From positions 1,878,898-1,942,897 of the forward strand of contig PDUO01000002.1 in the NCBI GenBank assembly GCA_003008705.1: a stretch of DNA of 64,000 nt. Direction: 5' to 3'. Each line of letters begins with the position of its first letter. Position 1 is the first letter of the stretch. A model generated the notes under the pieces. The model did not search any database and was not told the origin of the DNA. It saw only the letters and a list, made by a program, of their open reading frames with translations. Positions 33,937-46,100 of the stretch are shown one piece after another. The DNA comes from Pezicula radicicola. Lineage: Eukaryota > Ascomycota > Leotiomycetes > Helotiales > Dermateaceae. A program made the translations under genes and the position numbers.

Positions 33937-34773
33937 AATGGAACGTGCTCCTTACCTTGAGTTCATGAGCCCGCAGCGGAACTAGTGAAAATACTCTGGT
34001 GCTAGAGAGGCTACTCTTCTGCACCAGAGGTAGCTGAGCTGTTTCAAAACAGAACACCCCAGAGGAACAAACAGACGCAGCAGCTAAAGAATTGAAAGAC
34101 CGGAATCTACAGAAAACTAGCTACAATCTCTTTAATAAGGCCGTGGGATAATGCGGGGGAAATCTAAAACGATATGCTTAGTATATCAATTCAAACATGC
34201 ATTGTTTCTTGACACTTAAAACCACCTCTAAATAATTTTTAGTGCTAATATTATAATGATGCTGTGAGATAAATCTCTTGTAATTTCACACCAGCAAACA
34301 CAAGCAAGAGCAATAACTCCAGATCAACCTCTTCATACAACAACTTGTGTAAGCGAGGATATCCTCTCCCAAGCACCAGTCTTTGAAATGATCAAGTACT
34401 CTTGATAAGAATTAAATTGGCCGTCAATTGGGTTCTCCTCTGTTGTTAGTTTATATACCTAAGTATATACGGAGTAAGACTTTGAAAACTAACAGAGTCG
34501 ACCATTACTATCATCCACTATTCTATATTATTAATAGCAATGTGCTTATAAATGTGTAAGAGCCGAGTCATAACAACGGTATCTGTAACGGAGCTGCGAA
34601 TATCTAACTCCAGCCAAATATTTCACTTATTCAAGACCTAAAAGATATCCTTTCCTTCCCCAATAAATTACTAGATTTTACGATGGGTATTATATTGATT
34701 ACGCTTGAAATGATGGGCGGTGTTATCTACCTCACCAGCACTAACCATGCTTCCTCGCACCTTCCGTGCACGC
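33937..34773. other. Convergent intergenic region, AT-rich
   Basis: 3' flanks of RAI1 and ALE1. One TACGGAGTA word lies at 34468-34476. No gene seen. Confidence 0.45.
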
Positions 34774-36566
34774 CTAAAGTCCCTTCATATCAGGCATTGG
34801 TGTTGTCTCTGATCCCTTAATTCCTTTCCTCTGTCTAGTTTGCATCTCCGCCTTAACTTCCCGAATGGCCTCATCTAAATCAGCCTGTGGATCGGGCGGA
34901 AGCCCAAGAACAGGTTGTTGACCAGCTAAACTTTCTTGGCTTTGACTTCGCTTAAGTCCACCTGATCGCTTGTTGAGCGTTTTGATTAAGTAGGCCTTCG
35001 CGGGAGAAGCGAAGAAAGCCGTTGAAAGCGCTGTGCCGATCACGGCGTAGAAGTAGACTCGTGACCAGACGAGGAAAGAAGCAGGTAGTGTCAATAAGAC
35101 AAATGGTGCGGTGGTGAAGGAGAAGGCAAGTTGAGTAACTAGATATGAGAACACGTCGTAGTAAATCTTGGTCGACGTTGGCTGCGAGGTTTGGGGATCG
35201 AGGAAAAATGGGCGGAAATAGCGGCGGAAGTCTGGATACTTGTTAGCATTGCGAATGAATTGGAGGGCTTAAGTCCTTACTCTTTGCAACTGTCTGAACG
35301 AAACTGGCGAGAACAAATGTCAAGTAGTATCCAGGATAAAATCCATGCCAGAATGCACTGGTGACAAAGGTTGCCATGCTGGCACGGAAACCAGGTTTCT
35401 TTCCCTTTGGAGTTACTCGGAGGTACATGTAATTTCGAAGCCAGTTGTTCGTGTTGATATTCCAATTCCCAAGGTATGCGCGGGTATTTTGTGCGGACTC
35501 AACCCCCCATGGACTTACATTGCGGAGTCTGTCCCAGGAAACTTTGCCTGTAACAGGGTCTACACCTTTGTAGCCAAGACCGGACAAAATGCAAGCACCT
35601 TCCGTCAGTGACCACACACCATAATATTTGAGACGACTGGTGAACCCAAGCATGTGAAGAAGCCAGACGCGATGGAAAAAGCCATACTCCATATATCCGT
35701 CACTTATCAGCAGATCTGTAGAATACCAGCCGGAAAGCTTGAGGAAAAGTAAGATCCAAAATATGCCAGTGCCAGCTTTCCACAAGGCAGGAGTACCACT
35801 CCGAGGAATCTTGCGCTTCTTCCGTGTTGGTGGTTTCTTGGACGGATCAACTCCGGCAGGTACTTCGAACATTGTTGTCTCGATCCAGTGCCTGTAGTCA
35901 ACATAGTCGAAAGCTGGGCCTGCAAATAGGGATGGGAAGAAGAGAACATATCCAGCAAAATCCAGCATGCTAGGAAGGTCCTTGATAGCCCTCTCCTTCT
36001 GAAAGTCCGAGAGCTCTTTCTCTGGAAGTCGACCATCGGCAACGTTCCAACAAAAGGCGGTAAGCTTCATGACTAGAACCATTTGTGCGCCTGTGATATC
36101 CACCACACTTGGGTTGTTTAAAAATTGTCGAGTAAGTTGATTTATCGACAGGTGGCCCATGACAAAGACGAAGCCGATCCATGGCATGAACGGCCCTGGG
36201 ACATATTTTGCGATGCAATATGCACCGATAGAGCTTACTGCTAAGGTCCTTGTGCCTGCCCATAAATCGAAAAGACCAACTAAGTAAAATGTAGATACAC
36301 TTTCAGCTCATTAGCAAGGGTGCATGTTACAAAGGCGAGGGGCCCTTACCCAATGATGAAGAGGTTTTTCAACGCAGGCCGAGCATCTGGGACTCGTTTG
36401 AGAAGACCTGCGAGGGGGTAGGAGAGGAGGAAAGAGACTATGAGCTTAACTACCGAGCAGTTAGCATGTAGAGGACGTGTGACTTGTATGTTCACTTACG
36501 CTCGTCAGTTGAAGCTCCAAGTAGCTTCGACACATAGTCAAAGGGAACATTAATGTAGGGCAACAT
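34774..36566 (-). CDS. ALE1: MBOAT lysophospholipid acyltransferase, Ale1-like
   Basis: ER-membrane enzyme that re-acylates lysophospholipids in phospholipid remodelling. Exons: 36566-36500, 36449-36350, 36299-35281 and 35231-34774 (547 aa), with introns of 49-50 nt. The second intron acceptor at 36300 is chosen because it gives NLFIIGVSTFYLVGLFDLW in frame; the nearer-looking TTAG acceptor breaks the frame. Multiple TM helices run throughout. MBOAT features: MGHLSINQL, the LDFAGYVLFFPSLFAGPAFDY stretch (split here for length), NINTNNWLRNYMYLR, and the active-site His in SAFWHGFYPGYYLTF (about residue 374). The tail is cytosolic and Ser/Lys-rich (GGLKRSQSQESLAG). It is divergent from VPS45. 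Confidence 0.94.
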
Positions 36567-37056
36567 TATGCCTATACGAATTGTTTTGGAGAAGGGCTCT
36601 TAGGTAGGACTATCGTGTCTCCATCTGCGAAGTTGTCATTGCAAGAAGGTTGGGAGTTGGGAGGTGGGAGGTGGAAGGTCGGCGTTGGGCGTTGGGTGTT
36701 GGGGAGCTGGGAGTTTAGTTGTAACCAAAAAGCTAGGAGCTCTTCCATCATCCTTCATAAATTGCGATATGACGGAAGACGTAGATGACGCTTGGGCGCG
36801 CGCGACAACCCATCCCTGCCGACACATGCACCACCACCAATGTGCATCCAGCACCCACCACAGCTGTCAACCTAACCCAAGCTTTCAAACATTAACGGCG
36901 CTGAAAACACAACCGCCCAATTTAAATGAGCTGCAATTCCAGTCATTTGCGCGCAGAAGGACACCTTTCGAAAACGAAGCATGATCATATCAACTGATCC
37001 GTAACCCTCACCTCTACCTTCGAAGCTCCCCCCGTACCTCGTATCCAGCTCCAACA
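36567..37056. promoter_or_regulatory. Divergent promoter, ALE1 / VPS45, with G4 motif
   Basis: 490 bp between the start codons. The + strand at 36652-36711 is a run of GGGAGGT and TTGGGNGTT-like units. Within it, 36687-36711 has four G-tracts (GGG, GGG, GGGG, GGG) separated by 4-base loops, a canonical G-quadruplex motif. It lies about 120 bp upstream of the ALE1 ATG. Confidence 0.6.
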
Positions 37057-38890
37057 ATGGACGTCGTTCAGGCCGTGTCAGGGTACATCTCTAAGATGGT
37101 CTCTGCGGGTGACAGCACTTCTGGGGCCCCCTCTGCCAAAATGAAGATATTATTGCTGGACAGCGAAACCGTGTCCATTGTCTCAACAGCAATTACCCAG
37201 TCCGCCCTGCTGAACCACGAAGTCTACCTTATCGATAGATTAGACAACCAGAATCGTGAGAAGATGCGACACCTTCGATGCCTGTGCTTTGTGCGGCCGT
37301 CTGCAGACTCAATACAGTTCCTGATTGACGAATTCCGGGAGCCTAAATATGGGGAATACAACGTGTACTTTAGCAATGTGGTGAAGAAGTCATCTCTTGA
37401 ACGCCTAGCAGAAGCAGATGATCACGAGGTTGTGAGGGTAGTGCAGGAACACTTTGCAGATTATATTGTGGTGAACCCAGATTTGTTCACGTTGGACCTG
37501 GGGTTTCCAAGGCGACGTATATGGAGCGGGAACCCAGATATGTGGAATACAGATGCATTACAACGTACAACAGAAGGTCTCATAGGAGTCTTACTGTCTT
37601 TGAAAAAGAAACCTCTGATACGTTACGAGAAGAATAGCTTGTTGGCGAAGAAGCTGGCAACTGAAGTAAGGTACCATATTACCCAGGAGGAGCAACTATT
37701 CGATTTCCGAAAGGTCGACACACCTCCAATTCTCTTGATCCTCGACCGAAGAGATGACCCCATCACACCATTACTAACACAATGGACTTATCAAGCCATG
37801 GTTCATGAACTTCTTGGCATCCAAAACGGCCGTGTAGATCTGAGTGAGGTACCAGACGTTAGGCCAGAACTGAAAGAGGTGGTTTTGTCTCAGGATCAAG
37901 ACCCTTTCTTCAAGAAGAATATGTATTTGAATTTCGGAGACCTTGGCGGAAATATCAAGGACTACGTCGAGCAATATCAGTCAAAGACGAAGAATAGCTC
38001 GAATATAGAGTCGATAGCGGACATGAAGCGCTTTATCGAGGAGTATCCAGAGTTTCGGAAGCTCTCTGGGAATGTGAGCAAGCACGTCACTCTTGTTGGC
38101 GAACTGAGCAGAAGAGTGGGTGCAGAGAACTTGCTTGAAGTCAGTGAGGTAGAGCAGAGTTTGGCATGTAATGATAACCATGCTGCTGATCTGAAAGTAC
38201 GCACTCATCCAACCACAAATATTGGGTGTAGTAGACTAATATTCGCAGAATGTTCAAAGACTGATCCAGTCGCCTGTAGTGACTACAGACAGCAAGCTTC
38301 GTTTGGTAGCCCTATACTCACTACGATATGAAAAGCATCCTTCAAATGCACTTCCAATTTTGGTCGACTTGCTTGGTGCAGCTGGCAATGTGCAACAACG
38401 TCGTGTTGACCTCATTGCCAAACTTCTTACATATCATTCATCACTACAGCAAACGCAAGCGGCCGGCGGAATTTCCGATATGTTTGAATCAACAGGCATC
38501 TTTTCGGGAGCTCGAGATCGATTCAAGGGCTTGAAAGGCGTCGAAAATGTCTATACCCAGCATTCTCCCCGGTTAGAGTTGACCCTGCAGAACCTCATCA
38601 AAGGGAGATTGCGTGATCAGCAGTATCCCTTTGTTGAAGGCGGTGGATCAACCAAGGACAAACCACAGGACATCATTCTATTCATGATCGGAGGAGTAAC
38701 GTTTGAAGAGGCAAAGACTGTGTCTCAAATCAATGCATCATCACCAGGCATACGGATTGTCCTTGGTGGGACATGCGTGCACAACAGCACAACATTCTTA
38801 GAAGAAATGGAAGATGCTGTTGGTTCATGGCCTGAGCCTCCGCCTACCACAGCGGCAGGGAGGTTACGAAAGGAGACTGGAAGGAGGTAG
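37057..38890 (+). CDS. VPS45: Vps45, Sec1/Munc18 protein of endosomal fusion
   Basis: SM protein that binds the t-SNARE Tlg2 and drives Golgi-to-endosome vesicle fusion. Two exons, 37057-38196 and 38249-38890 (593 aa), joined in phase 0 by a 52-nt intron. The SM-fold signatures are MKILLLDSETVSIVSTAITQ, VYLIDRLDN, RCLCFVRPS, EYNVYFSNVVK, PPILLILDRRDDPITPLLTQ then WTYQAMVHELLGI, and the C-terminal DIILFMIGGVTFEEAKTVSQ and VLGGTCVHNSTTFLEEM. The DRRDDP block and the GGxTxxE block are diagnostic. The N-terminus MDVVQAVSGYI matches Vps45 rather than Sly1 or Sec1. The C-terminus has a Pro-rich tail. Intact. Confidence 0.96.
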
Positions 38891-39111
38891 CATTCAAGAA
38901 TTTTGAGGGCCATGGCCGAGGCGTCTGGAGTCGGAAAAGAGCACTGGCAAGATATCACGGGGTCAATGATTAGGTGCAAACAGAGTGCAGAAACAGCTAA
39001 ATACAGTGAAGGCCAAGGATGCGCCTACGTTTTGAAGACAGACCACACAGGGGCTTTGTGAAGTCAAGATCACTTGTGACCCAATTCTCACAGGTTTTGC
39101 ACCAAGCCTCT

Positions 39112-42011
39112 CTATCGACTCGTCTTCCTTCTTTTCTCCTCTCGGCTGTATATCACCCCATGCGAGACCAGCAAATACTTGCTAAAGAAGTCCTCCGCAA
39201 AATCGTCAAACTTAGAATACTCAGCTCCTAGTCTGTAAGCAGCAGCGATACCACTCACACAAGCCAGCTCGTGCATGTTTTGCTCGCAAGACGCCAATCA
39301 GAATCAGTATTGAAATACCCGATTTCCGTGGGGGTAAGCTCAGGCTCTAGAGCATCATTCCCGGAACAACGCGCGCATAGTGTTGCCATCTGTATCAACG
39401 AATTAGTATGATGTTTTTCTCCAAGAGCAAGAGTAAGAGCCATGAGACATGCTCTCGGAGCCGTAACACCGTGTCGCAAAGGCACGATAGCAAAAAAGGT
39501 TACGTTGACCTGTGCCCAATCTGGTGCCACCTATGTTTGCATAGTAGTTAGTAAGCATTAAGCTTTGCGAGTTTGCGGTGTGAGGGAATTTAAAGAATGG
39601 AGGAGAGGGCTATGATCCAAGCATTTTAGATGTAACTGTGGCTGCATCGGACCGGATCAATCACCAAAGTCGGTCTGAGTACCTAGTGTTTGTACGCTCA
39701 TTTGATTTGGTGGCTCGTATCTGATCACTAGGTTGCACTAAACGTTTTGTGTGCGTTCTTTTGTGCTTTGACTGGTGCCCGAGGCTGGCTTCGAAGGCCG
39801 ACTATTCGTGTGCACTAGGTCTTATATATGGAGAGAATACTTGCACTTTTAATTGCCACTTAACCTAAGTGACACAAGCTGCGATATTATAACGAGTCAT
39901 GATTTTTTTATTACACTCACTCGAGGCGGCAATTAAACAGGAAACGAAAGAGAGTTTTATGTAAAAGCTGGTTACTTGCCACTTCTTTTCAATGATCTTA
40001 CTCTCATCAATCTCATCAATAGTCCAAAGATGCGAATTCGTTTTATCGAGGAAGATGCTTTCTGTGCGTCAAAAAGTCTACCCATTAGTTTACTTGTTCT
40101 AAGGATGAAGTGGAGACAAATGGTCTCTAAAGAGAAGAGTTGCACTCCACAATTGTGACTTACGGAAGACGTGGTTATCGCAGGAGATTGGTGCCATCTC
40201 CGCATTGTTGTCTTTTCGAAATTGGTGTTGGTAGTTAGTTATGTCGAAGGACTTTTCGATTTTTCGGGGGTCTTGCTCGTAGGATTTGGTATAGTACCTT
40301 TATTTGGGGAATTAGTAACTTGTTGGGCTGGCTCGAACAGAGTAGTTGGAGTTAAAGAGGAATGACGGATGACGGATGGTTGAACTCAAACAATAATGGA
40401 TGTACGTACATTGGTCGATAGCCAGCAGGTTCATCTCCTTCTTCTCCTCTTTGCTCACCTTTGGAGAATGCGATTTGGTCCTCTTGTACTTTCGATTTCG
40501 GTTTGGCGCAGAGGTCTGGGTTGAATTGGTTTCGTAATGCTTTTGAAAGTACGTGCTATCTGAATGTGTTACAGTGACATCGTCGTAGACTGTGAGTTTG
40601 TGGGATTAGCACATAGGTCTTATTCTTATAGACAAGTATAACAGGCTCCTACAGTGCTGAACAAGAGGCAGAAACTTGTCTTGGTAGCAAAGAAGTCGAA
40701 AGGCTCAAACGCCTTCTGGACTGGATGAAATTGCTTGAAAAGATACTTACATTTAGCACCTCCAAGAACAAATCTCTCCTTCAAAGTCGCATTTTCTCCA
40801 AGAGGTTTGAGTGCATCGTCCGCTAGAACACACATAACGAGTTCGTCAAACTCTTAGTCTTGGGAGGATGAACGCTTTCCGGGTTTGGATCATACGGTCT
40901 GGTTGGCAAAGTGACACCTCGATCACTCCTCTCTTGTATCTCTGTTACATCTGTTTTTAACCGAATATCAACACCTTTGGGTTCGAGATCTTTTCTAAGG
41001 TCCTCATAGAAATTTGAGGCAACAGCGTCTGATCGTCATAATCCCATGGCTTCATGTTTGGGTCATCGAAGAGCCTTTAAAGTATCGCACAGGATACGTT
41101 TGCTGTCTGACTATGAGCTATTTTAATGGTGCTAAAAGCGTGGGGATTTTGGAATCTACTCACTTGCCCGTCCCAAGAAATAGAGCAATGAGTGGATAGA
41201 CCATTTTATCGCCAAAATATTTGCTGAATAAGAACATGCGGAGCATAATTCGAATAGGTACTATTCCCAAGGCTGGCATTGTCCACTTGATAATCTTGAG
41301 AACCTTACCAAACTTCTTGATATCGCTAGAAAAGTGTTCAATGAGACTACTCGGGAAGCAATTGGTCCAGAACCCATCTTTACCCTTCCCGAAGGAGACT
41401 TGCAACTTTATTTCTTCTGGTTTGTACTTGTGCCTCTGGAAAAAATTGAATGTGTGTTTGAAGATCTAGCAACGCATCAGTGATCAGTGTGCCAGTTGGT
41501 GATTAAGCGACTTTTCTCAGTTACTCACTGACGATCCACCCTAAACTGTTCAGAATCCAGTATTAGCATTAGCTCATCTTAAAAGTCTTAGATTTAAGAG
41601 CAGCCAAGAGGCCGTGTATATAGAAAGCATGAAGGTATGTCGCAGCCAACCTCCGTTCTGGAAAACGAGGCAGGATAAAGAAAAGAGCACGAACTTCCAT
41701 CATTCATCCAAGAAGTCCCATGTTTTCCCTCGTCCAAGGAGATTGATGTAGTTTGACCACCACAAACCTCCATGTGCTCAATGATTGTCGCTTTGAACTT
41801 GGAAGGGTGCTGTGCCAGAGTTGCTGCACATGACTATAGTATGTTGAATATCAGCCAAAGAACTACGACACTTTAATGATACGCTTTCTGATTCCAGGGT
41901 ATTTTCATATGTTTCCCGTACCATTCCAGCAGCACCTGCGCCAATGATGACTACATTTTTCCTCTCCTGTGCTGAGTTGCAGTTAGGATTAGTTTCTTGG
42001 ACCTGTGCCAT
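39112..42011 (-). pseudogene. FAD-dependent amine-oxidase-like gene, broken
   Basis: The N-terminus has a Rossmann FAD loop, NVVIIGAGAAGM, then after a 3' acceptor SCAATLAQHPSKFKATIIEH. Further collinear blocks are VSFGKGKDGFWTNCFPSSL, MVYPLIALFLGTG, DLRKDLEPKGVDIRLKTDV, VMCVLADDALKPLGE, KERFVLGGAK, YDDVTVTHSDSTYFQKHYE, SKGEQRGEEGDEPAGYRPMY, SIFLDKTNSHLWTIDEID and MHELACVSGIAAAYRLGAEY. Splice sites are still recognisable between many blocks. Lesions: an in-frame TAA at 41077-41079 in NVSCAIL-stop-RLFDDP; loss of frame and sequence near 41015; a frame switch near 40853 before EFDELVM; a one-base loss near 40530 (ETN/FNPDL); and a TAG at 39347-39349. The intron before WHQIGHRS would need a GC donor and is about 460 nt. 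Recent decay is likely, since most blocks are well kept. A missing lesion-free reading was not rebuilt. Confidence 0.85.
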
Positions 42012-42157
42012 TTGAAAGTTCACGAGCAAACTGTATTCTAAGCAAAAATGGTTCAATGTCGTCCTGCACGATGAGGAGTTTGAAGAAAGTCTGAAAATAT
42101 TAAAAACAGAAGATGAGAAATTTTTACCAGATCATGTCAACAAAGCAATTAAATGTA

Positions 42158-42320
42158 CCGTACGAATTGGTTTATAAGAGATGATTTTCATTGGGGCAAC
42201 TAAGTTACTTAGATTAAGTGAGTTACCTAGATCAAGTGAGTTACCAGAATCAAGTGAGTTACTTGAATCATCTGAATAAACATTCATTCAAAATGATATC
42301 TTATAAACCAATTCGTACGG
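42158..42320. mobile_element. MITE, 163 bp, TA target duplication
   Basis: Inverted termini starting CCGTACGAATTGGTTTATAA run inward about 35 bp with few mismatches. They are flanked on both sides by TA (42156-42157 and 42321-42322). The interior has an imperfect tandem repeat of about 16-17 bp (AAGTGAGTTAC units, about four copies). TIRs plus a TA duplication and no coding capacity fit a Tc1/mariner-type MITE. Confidence 0.85.
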
Positions 42321-42481
42321 TATCTACAACCGATGATAGTGGTTGAAATATCATCAACGTCACTACTTCTGACTGTTGTTGCCTTTGCCGGTTTCTAGAA
42401 CTATTCACTAATGCTGCAATTACTAGAGAGATCTTCTTCTTCTTCTTTGAATTTGCCTTTCCATTTTCAAGATTCAGCGTT

Positions 42482-42498
42482 CCCCCCCCCCCCCCCCC
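42482..42498. repeat. Poly-C run, 17 bases
   Basis: Uninterrupted C17 followed by TTTT, in the TDP1 upstream region. Such runs are unstable and prone to sequencing error, so the exact length is uncertain. Confidence 0.9.
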
Positions 42499-43158
42499 TT
42501 TTCGTGCCGCTTTCCGAACTGGCGGTCGATCTTCAGTCCAGCATTCCGGATAGGTACTGTACCCCGAGTGTACCTTACCCAAATACCTAAATTTACTGTC
42601 CTGTGCCGCAGCAGTGTAGATTAGCGAGGGCCCGACACGCTAAATTTCGACGACCTCACTTCACCACTTCACCACTTCACCACTTCCGCCCCCTTCGCCC
42701 CTTCTTCCCAAACCTCTTTTCATCTTGCGCCCTCTTTGAGCAACCAATTACCTCTCTTGCATCTTCATCAGAGAGTATCAATTGCTTCAATTCTCTAGTT
42801 GGTGGCTTGTGGGAGGACATTCTGTCTCCTTCGTATTCGGTCTTGCTTGGAACCGATCGTTGATATTGCCTGTACTGTATACGGCACTATAGATTTTGAT
42901 TCGCCTGTCGCGATAGCTTTTCCAGCAAGCCACTCGAACGAACCCCGGAACTATAAACATCGTCAATCGCTGTTACTTCACGCTTCGCCGTCCGTTGCCA
43001 CACCCCATTTGCCTCAGAGTTCCCGCCATCCCATTCATTCATTGCGGGATCTTCCTGATCCTTTGATCCATCCCTCCAGTCACGAGATGAGCCTTCTCCG
43101 CAAACGACCATCTCCGTTTTAGGCCCTTTCCGTGCCGGTACCATTCATTACAGTCAGT

Positions 43159-46100
43159 ATGTCTGATACCGATGACGAGGATCTCCGGAGAGCCATTGCC
43201 CTTTCCTTGCAGCAAAGCTCGCCGCCAAGGATACCGGAAGGAGATGTTGTCATTGACCTTGTTTCGTCAGAGGATGAGGAAGATGATGATGATCTAGATG
43301 CTCCTGTTGTCGCTCGTCTGAGCCAAAATGCATCAAAGCCTATTGTCTCTCAGAGTGTGGCTGTTCAGGGCATACCTATCACTGCAAGTACTAACCAGCA
43401 TCACGGCTCTGACACAGTTGAGCATGCAGCCTCATCTCCCGCATCCGAGCATTCGGCTGCTGCTGCCAACTCTGTGTCAATGCCTAAATCCCAAGCCATT
43501 GTCACCTCCCTTCAGAATATGGATCGAGGGCGTATGGAGGCAGAGAGGTTGCAGCGGTTAGCAAGGATGAAGCAGATGCAAGAACAGGAAGGAAACAGTT
43601 CTAGGAAGAGAAAGGAGCCTGACACTTCATCGTCTCCTCTAGGCTCCGGGCGCCAGGGGCAAGCTAAAAAAGTATCAACAGCTTCGACCAAGGATCATAT
43701 GGCTACATTCACTAGCCCAGAAAACGAGTCCCAATCGAAAGTTACGGCTCAGGTCCGACCCTTAACATTGAGTAGCAATTCAACAGACAAAGGCATCGGT
43801 GTCATTTCCTATCAAGACCAACAGCGTCTGGGGGCACCTGGTATTCAATTCCCCCATGGAGCTGTCAAGAAAACATGGGTTTATGGATGTCCAAGAACTG
43901 GCGACGATATCAAGATTGAAGAGGTTCTACAGAAGGATGATCTAGAGCTCGCAGTATTGAGTGCTTTTCAAGTCGATTCGGATTGGATCATAACCAAGCT
44001 GAAGCCAACAACCAAGGTGATTTGGGTATTGCAAGCCAAAGGAGAAGCTCAAGTAGGTCTATCCGCTTTACACAGACATTGTTTCTTCAATTCTAAGAGA
44101 TCTGAACTCTCACGTAAATGAGACGGCGGAATGTTTTCCGTGCCCATGGGCAACTCGTTCTCGCAGCTCTTAAGGTTTACTTCATCGACCTGAGCTTTTC
44201 CAATGAAGCATCGCATCCCACCCTATGAACTGTTAGTCTGATGAGCTGGGTGTTCAACCAGTATTTTGTTTCAGTGATGGGACTAGAAGCTGTCAAGAAA
44301 TGCTTCGTATGCACGACAAGGTCCTGTGTCATGGTGTTTATGTCTACCACACATCGGCCACACAAATGTAGGGCGAGCGAGGGTTTCTGAACGTTTTCTA
44401 TGGAATGTAGAACCGTACTAGATCTTGGCTTCAGACTAGCAAGTGCTACACAAAAGTTTGGCAATTAATCCATACCCATATGCTCGTGGCGTCCATGTTC
44501 CAAGTCAGAGCGTATTCCCAATTATGCTAACAAAGATGGACTGTAGAAAGAGAACTTTCGTTCTGGTGCACCAGCTAACTATCGATTTTGCTTCCCAAAT
44601 ATGGAGGGAATCGTAAACTGCATGCATTCAAAGCTCCAGTTGCTAGCGCATCCATCGCACCTACGGATTGTTGTGCCAAGTGCGAACCTCACATCATATG
44701 ATTGGGGAGAGACAGGCCAAATGGAAAATGTTAAGAGGTTCACCCTTGATAATCATTGATGCACAAAACTGATTGAAATCAAAGGTGCTGTTCCTTATTG
44801 ACCTACCCAGGCTTCCTAAGAGCCAAGAATCGCATAAGGATCTCACTGGCTTCGGCAAGGAACTCCTTCACTTTCTGCAAGCCATGGGACTTCAAGAACA
44901 CACAATCAACAGCATTAAGTGCTTTGATTTCACAAACACTGAAAAATTGGCGTTCGTGCATACAATGTGAGAGATGATTCCAAATTTTGGGGCAAACATA
45001 AACTGATCAATTGGCAGAGGTGGAAGTCATTCAGGATCAGATTTGTTTCGGACTGGTGTCTGCGGGCTTGGCAAAAGTGTACGCTCTCTCGGTTTGTTCA
45101 CCGACGCAGCCCTAAAGATAGACTTTCTGGTATGTTTCCATTCCTGCACAGATGCTCACAATTGACATGGAAATATCCTTGCTAATATTAACTCAAGGCG
45201 GCGTCTGTTGGAAGTCTGAATGACAGCTTTCTAAAATCCCTATACCTTGCCGCACAAGGTTAGTACGGAACGCATTGCGAACCGAGCACATCGCCGACCA
45301 CGGCTTTTTTTCATATGTGGGATTATCCCGCCCACACCCAGAAACCCCCGTCCAAAATATGAGACTGTGAAATTCCCTAGATCCTGCGCGGAGTCCGGAG
45401 GCCGTTACACATATTCCGATTAGTAAGAAATGACGCTGACCACGTGCCAGGTGACAATGGCTTGAAAGAGTACAAGTGGCGTACTGACAAGGGACCCAAG
45501 AACAAGAACAAGACCAAAGATTCCGAACCCTCCGCTTTGCTGCAAATTGAGGATGAGTTGAAGACCAATGTCCATATTTACTTCCCTACAAGGCAGACAG
45601 TTGAGAACAGCCGAGGGGGTAGAGCGGTTAGCCATCCGGAATTTCCCCATCCTTTCTGTTGATATTGTTACTGTATTAGCAACTACTAACTGTTCAATGT
45701 TGGTAGGCGGGTGGAACGATCTGCTTTCAGAGGAAGTGGTACGATTCGGCCACCTTCGCTACCGCTCGCTCCTTAATGGTTAATTGCAAAAGCCAACGAG
45801 AAGGTATTCTTTCACATAGCAAGATGATTTTTACACGACCGCAAGACGGCACAACGAGACCATGGGCGTACATAGGATCTTGCAATCTATCGGAAAGTGC
45901 TTGGTGAGTTTTATCGATTTTCCCTTCTCAATTGCCTTTTGACGAACTCCAACTCCCCAAGTTCACAAAACTCTCTATCCTTAAAACCCCAGATTATCTC
46001 CCTTGGTACAAGTTCTGCCACCCAAGTGGCGCGTATTTCCCAAGCTCCTCATGGTACCGGCACTTTCATATTAAGTTTCGGATGCGGGAAGGTAAAAGTC

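Larger units (their letters stand above)
42012..43158. promoter_or_regulatory. Divergent region with MITE and poly-C, upstream of TDP1
   Basis: Holds the MITE described separately, a 17-base poly-C run at 42482-42498, and a short CTTCACCA repeat (about 42657-42682). The TDP1 leader begins somewhere after about 42700. No gene seen. Confidence 0.55.

Noticed and set aside
35970..36263. 97-codon frame overlapping ALE1 exon 3
   Set aside because: Shifted shadow of ALE1; it arises if the wrong acceptor of intron 2 is used.
44177..44464. 95-codon antisense frame in TDP1 intron 1
   Set aside because: Some protein-like texture but no recognised family and no start context; not called as a gene.
45605..45640. 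tRNA-like GGTAGAGCGGTTAG string
   Set aside because: Lies within TDP1 exon 6/intron 6, with no matching acceptor or T arm.
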